A stretch of 64,000 bases of DNA from Ahaetulla prasina. Lineage: Eukaryota; Chordata; Lepidosauria; Squamata; Colubridae. The notes below the pieces were generated by a model. It did not search any database. It was given only the letters and a program-made list of their open reading frames with translations, and was not told the origin of the DNA. A program made the position numbers and the translations under genes. This document shows positions 60,412 through 64,000 of the stretch, in pieces (position 1 is the stretch's first letter; the number at the start of each line of letters is the position of its first letter). The DNA is taken from contig NC_080541.1 of assembly GCF_028640845.1 (NCBI RefSeq), positions 29,840,435-29,904,434 of the forward strand, read 5' to 3'.

Positions 60412-61016
60412 CTGAAAGCATAGCAGAAACAAAAATAAAATTGTAAGACAATAAAATTAAGATAGAGTAACATATATATAGATATATATATCATAAAACA
60501 GAAGGTCTGAGCACACAAGTACAAAGGTGTAATTTTTATTAAGAAAAAAATATTTATAAAAGAGATTGATATATTAATGTGCTTCTCCTGATGCAATACT
60601 ACTATAAGCAATTAATTCCTGTACCCCGCACACCTGAAATGTGGATGTTGTGTAACTCAATTCAAGGTACTATTGCTTTGATTAATGAAGGTGGCTGCCC
60701 CATCGCTATCATATTTAGAAAACACTTAAGGACTAGGTTGCAAAATATTTACAGATATTTAGGAATATTCCAGAATAAGATATACAAAACTATCTTGGCA
60801 TATCAGAGGGTGAGGACATTACATTGTACTGATTTCACCATAAGTATGATTAATCAAAAAGTTCATAAAGATGGAAGCAGTCTTTTCCTAACATTCAACT
60901 GTTTAACAGGAAAAAATACTGAGTGAGAAGAAAGAGGGCATGGAGAAGAAAGCAGATACAAAGACTGACTTGCTAAAAAAGAATCACTAGATTCTGTCTG
61001 ATAAGCCATAAAGGTA
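60412..61016. other. RIMS2 intron, no gene seen
   Basis: AT-rich. The 115-codon plus-strand frame at 60579-60926 has no family resemblance and no splice context that fits. Confidence 0.5.
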
Positions 61017-61728
61017 CAGATAGTCTTCGACTTAATGACCATAATTGAGCCCAAGATTTCTGTTGGTAAGTGAAGCATTGGTTAAGTGAGTTTTATCCCA
61101 TTTTATGACCTTTCTTGCCATAGTTGTTAACTGAATCAGTGCAGTGGATACGTGATTGTTAAGTGAATCTGGCCTCCCCATTGATTTTCCTTGTCAAAAG
61201 GTTGCAAATTGGGATCACATGGCCCTGGGGACACAGCAACAGTCATAGCTGTGTTCCAATATCTCAGGGGTTTCCACAAAGAAGAGGGAGTCGGGCTGTT
61301 CTCCAAAGCACCTGAGGGTAGAACAAGAAGCAATGGGTGGAAACTGATCAAAGAAAGAAGCAACTTAGAACTAAGGAGAAATTTCCTGACCGTTAGAACA
61401 ATTAATAAGTGGAACGACTTGCCTGCAGAAGTTGTGAATGCTCCAACACTGGAAATTTTTAAGAAAATGTTGGATAACCATCTGACTGAGATGGTGTAGG
61501 GTTTCCTGCCTGGGCAGGGGGTTGGACTAGAAGGCCTCCAAGGTCCCTTCCAACTCTGTTGTTATATTATAAGTATGAACCACTTGCCAAGCATCTGAAT
61601 TTTGATCACATGATCATGGGATTGCTGGAAAGGTTGTAACTGTGAAAAGCAGTCATAAGTCACTTTTTCAGTGCCATTGTAACTTTGAGCCATCACTAAA
61701 TGAACTGATGTAAGTTGAAGACTACCTG
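61017..61728. mobile_element. TA-type MITE split by a LINE tail
   Basis: Ends CAGATAGTCTTCGACTTAA and, inverted, CAGGTAGTCTTCAACTTAC, with TA outside both (61015-61016, 61729-61730). The two halves (61017 to about 61246, and about 61571-61728) join into one 390-bp element of the same family as 38824-39202. Confidence 0.8.
61248..61570 (+). mobile_element. LINE 3' fragment inside the MITE
   Basis: The plus strand reads FHKEEGVGLFSKAPEG, LELRRNFLTVRTINKWNDLP and AEVVNAPTLEIFKKMLDNHL, a CR1/L2-type ORF2 C terminus that is still open, ending TAG near 61499. A short 3' untranslated tail follows (GGTTGGACTAGAAGGCCTCC, TTCCAACTCTGTTGTTATAT). 5' truncated. Confidence 0.85.
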
Positions 61729-62416
61729 TATTGTTTCAGATTATTAGAAATTCTTGCTAATTATTATAGTATGAATTTTACTAACTCTTATAGCATTGCC
61801 TACTTTTGTCAACTTGTAGTTTGGTTCAAATATTAGTTCTAAAGGCTTGTGATAAAATATTTTCTTTATATCTGTTTTAATTCAGGATTATTTGCAGAAA
61901 TAATGGAGCGTTTTCCCTTTTTATAAATTTATAAATTTATTATAAATTTAATAATATATTAAAATTTTTGTAATTTTGTAAAAATTACAAAAAATGTATG
62001 TAATTTTTATACTTTGTATATCCTTAATGTATTCTTTTTATCTTTTTTTTCTGTCTTAACAATAAAAGCATACTTTTTAAAAAAAAAAAAGTGTCTGACA
62101 TTCCTGTGTGGGAATGCTGTGAGTAGAAAGGTCCTAAGTGAGATCAGTGGCCTGCAGGGCTTCACTTTGCCTGCTGCAAGATGGTCCACCTCCATCCATC
62201 TGTAGGCCTGTCTGACTATTTGTACTTTGGCTGCAGAAGAGAAAACAGTCTTTACTGGCAGACAGTTTCTTTAATAAAAGAGACATCTATATCACTGAAG
62301 GCCTTTCATGAGGTCAATACTTTCCCTTGAGCACAAGTATACATGCACACAAAATTAAGGGATGGCTCACCCAGATTGCACCACATATCAGCAGCAGCTC
62401 ATAACACCTGCCTCCT
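61729..62416. other. Intron, LINE-like A-rich tail
   Basis: AT-rich. AATAAA near 62060 and a run of A at about 62078-62089 look like the 3' tail of a small plus-strand retroelement, but no body was recognised. Confidence 0.4.
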
Positions 62417-62960
62417 TGTTATGGTCTACTCTAACTCATCAGAATCAGGGGGTGAACAACCTGATCTGGCAAACAGTAAGATTCAGGAATTCCAATCACC
62501 TGGAATAGATCAGGGACCTAATGAGAACGAGCAGGTGACTCAGATGTAATAAGAGGTCAGATCCTGGCAGAGTGCCTAGATCCACAATGAGCCAAGTAGT
62601 TTAAATGACAGAACAAAGATTTCTCAGCAATAGAGGTTAACAACACTTCAATCAAGAGACTGGCAATACTGGATCTGTGATCCTATTATTCTGGCTCTTT
62701 GCTCTGCTCTTGGCTTGAAGTCTCAAACCAGCTGTGAAATTCTCTGGTGTCTGAACTCTGATACAGATAACTAATTTCTCTGCCATTGTCACATCCCATT
62801 TACCAGATGTGGGTGCTATTGATGCATTGCCTTTTGTTTCTTTTAGCTATATCCTAAATTGGACTCTGTTGATCTGTCTCTGGATCAATTCATATTAAAG
62901 CCTAACAGAGTTGCATCCCAGTTGTACAGAAAGATATCACATTTCCTGTGTTTATTCTGG
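62417..62960 (+). mobile_element. Possible LTR remnant
   Basis: Starts TGTTATGGTCTACTC and then has GAATCAGGGGGTGAACAACC and CACCTGGAATAGATCAGGGA, similar in style to the opening of the LTR at 245-859. There is an ATTAAA-like signal near 62895. Neither the far end nor a target duplication was found. Confidence 0.3.
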
Positions 62961-63168
62961 AACTTGGGTGCAACTGCTCAGCTGAGCATTCTACCTGTCT
63001 TCTGAGGGTTTATTATTACTTATCACTGATCCAATTGCAAACCTGGTACGGTGCAATTGCTGACTCTTTAAAAAGTACAGTTTGATTCTAACCCCAAAAT
63101 AGAGATACTTGCATCTTTCTGTTTTTGCAACCAAATTGGGTATCAAACCCCGACCGGTTTGCCATACC

Positions 63169-63684
63169 TGTGGGGATGAGGGAATTGGAGTGTGTGGTGA
63201 CAGGAATAGCTGTGCGGCAGCATGCAAGGTGGTGACCTGGGCGGCAATGAGGGATCTGGCTGGACGGCATCGGCTCTGGGTGCAGCATGAAACGGTAGCA
63301 AGGGAGGCAATGGCGGCATTATCGCCCACACAGCTGACTGGTGGCCTTCCTGGACCCAGCTGGCCGGTGCCAGATGTAATGGCATGCAGACGGGAGGTGG
63401 TTTATGGGCCATGGTATGGAGGCTGGTGCAAACTGAGCACCGGATGGTGGACCAAGGTGCCTGCTATTGCAGAACTGGATGCTGACGCCGGATGGTGGTT
63501 AAGTGGGTGGAGCTAAGGGGGCATGGTCCCGCCTATAAAGAGCACTGGGAGGCAGTAACTCCCAGCACTGACTTTGCAACGAACTGCTACGTACTCAATC
63601 TGTGCCAGACCTCAGGCTTGAATAAACCTGTATCCAACGGTTCCAGAGTGTGTTTGCTTATGTGTTTGCCAGGGGATTTGGACA
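63169..63684 (+). mobile_element. 5' LTR of a retrotransposon
   Basis: Begins TGTGGGGATGAGG and ends GGGGATTTGGACA (TG...CA). It has a TATA-like CCTATAAAGAGC near 63530 and AATAAA near 63621 in the right order and spacing for U3-R-U5. GC-rich compared with the intron. Followed by a leader and a gag-like frame, so it is probably the left LTR of an element that continues past the window edge. No clear tRNA-primer match was seen. Confidence 0.6.
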
Positions 63685-63764
63685 TTTGAGATTGGGACTT
63701 TTGTTGACAGAAAAAAATTTAGAAAAACTTTGTCAGCTCACTCTTAGTGTTTATATTGTGCAAC

Positions 63765-64000
63765 TATGCCGTTTTCACATGACAAGTATCCTGAAGCTAA
63801 TCAAAAGAAATTTGAAAGATCCCTAGACTGATTCACAGCATTTCTGGAACAGTACCATCTTTATATGAGTCCCTCCCATTGTTGGCTCACAAAGTGTGCA
63901 ATCTGGGCTGGCTGCTAAATGGGCTACTCTGCTGTTTCACTGGAGCATCCACTGAATACTTTTCACCATTATGTCGTAAAATTGAAAACAAGGTTGAAGA
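63765..64000 (+). pseudogene. gag-like start, truncated by window edge
   Basis: From ATG 63765 the frame reads MPFSHDKYPEANQKKFERSL and reaches a stop after 21 codons. Protein-like text continues in the same frame (LEQYHLYMSPSHCW), with at least one more stop. The position after an LTR and leader suggests a gag remnant of a Ty3/gypsy-like element. Not functional as seen. Confidence 0.45.

Noticed and set aside
60579..60926. 115-codon plus-strand ORF
   Set aside because: No domain, no usual codon pattern and no supporting splice or promoter signal. It lies in an AT-rich intron.
63109..63516. 135-codon plus-strand ORF
   Set aside because: It overlaps the start and U3 part of an LTR, and no protein family was recognised.

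Overview
The window is vertebrate nuclear DNA, and its repeats point to a squamate reptile, most likely a snake. It holds CR1/L3 LINEs, a Bov-B LINE, a Sauria-type SINE, an L1-type element, a Penelope-like fragment, hAT and TA-flanked MITEs, and LINE tails that run into (TTCTA)n and (GATA)n arrays. There is no bacterial gene, operon, rRNA, tRNA or CRISPR array. Almost all the open frames are chance frames or shadows of repeats.

The one real gene is on the minus strand: an internal part of RIMS2, the presynaptic active-zone scaffold RIM2. In transcript order the exons are 60346-60411 (66 nt), 58700-58807 (108), 54927-54989 (63), 44987-45160 and 41372-41545 (174 each, near-identical copies), 39775-39884 (110) and 5237-5337 (101). 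Counting the 174-nt exon once, they join without a stop into 207 codons in one continuous frame. The encoded part lies in the linker between the C2A and C2B domains and includes the RIM-BP SH3-binding motif RQLPQLPPKG. The 5' and 3' parts of the gene, with the zinc-finger, PDZ and C2 domains, lie outside the window.

Layout: 1-2130 is an old CR1 split by a solo LTR. 2131-9000 is intron with one exon and one hAT MITE. 9000-19400 is dense with nested LINEs, MITEs, a 516-bp tandem duplication and Bov-B. 19400-36200 is mostly AT-rich intron with a degenerate reverse transcriptase, SINEs and a hAT element. 36200-41000 has LINE fragments, one exon and a TA-flanked palindromic element. 41035-48267 is a 3.6-kb tandem duplication carrying a RIMS2 exon. 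48770-50598 is an L1-type element with ORF1 but no ORF2, between perfect target-site duplications. 50600-61000 is intron with three more exons, a Sauria SINE and MITEs. 61000-64000 has a MITE split by a LINE tail, then LTR elements that run off the edge.

The observations most worth following are the duplicated in-frame RIMS2 exon (real or an assembly artefact), a GC-AG splice donor in RIMS2, and the ORF1-only L1 insertion. I saw no evidence of an entirely new biological system.
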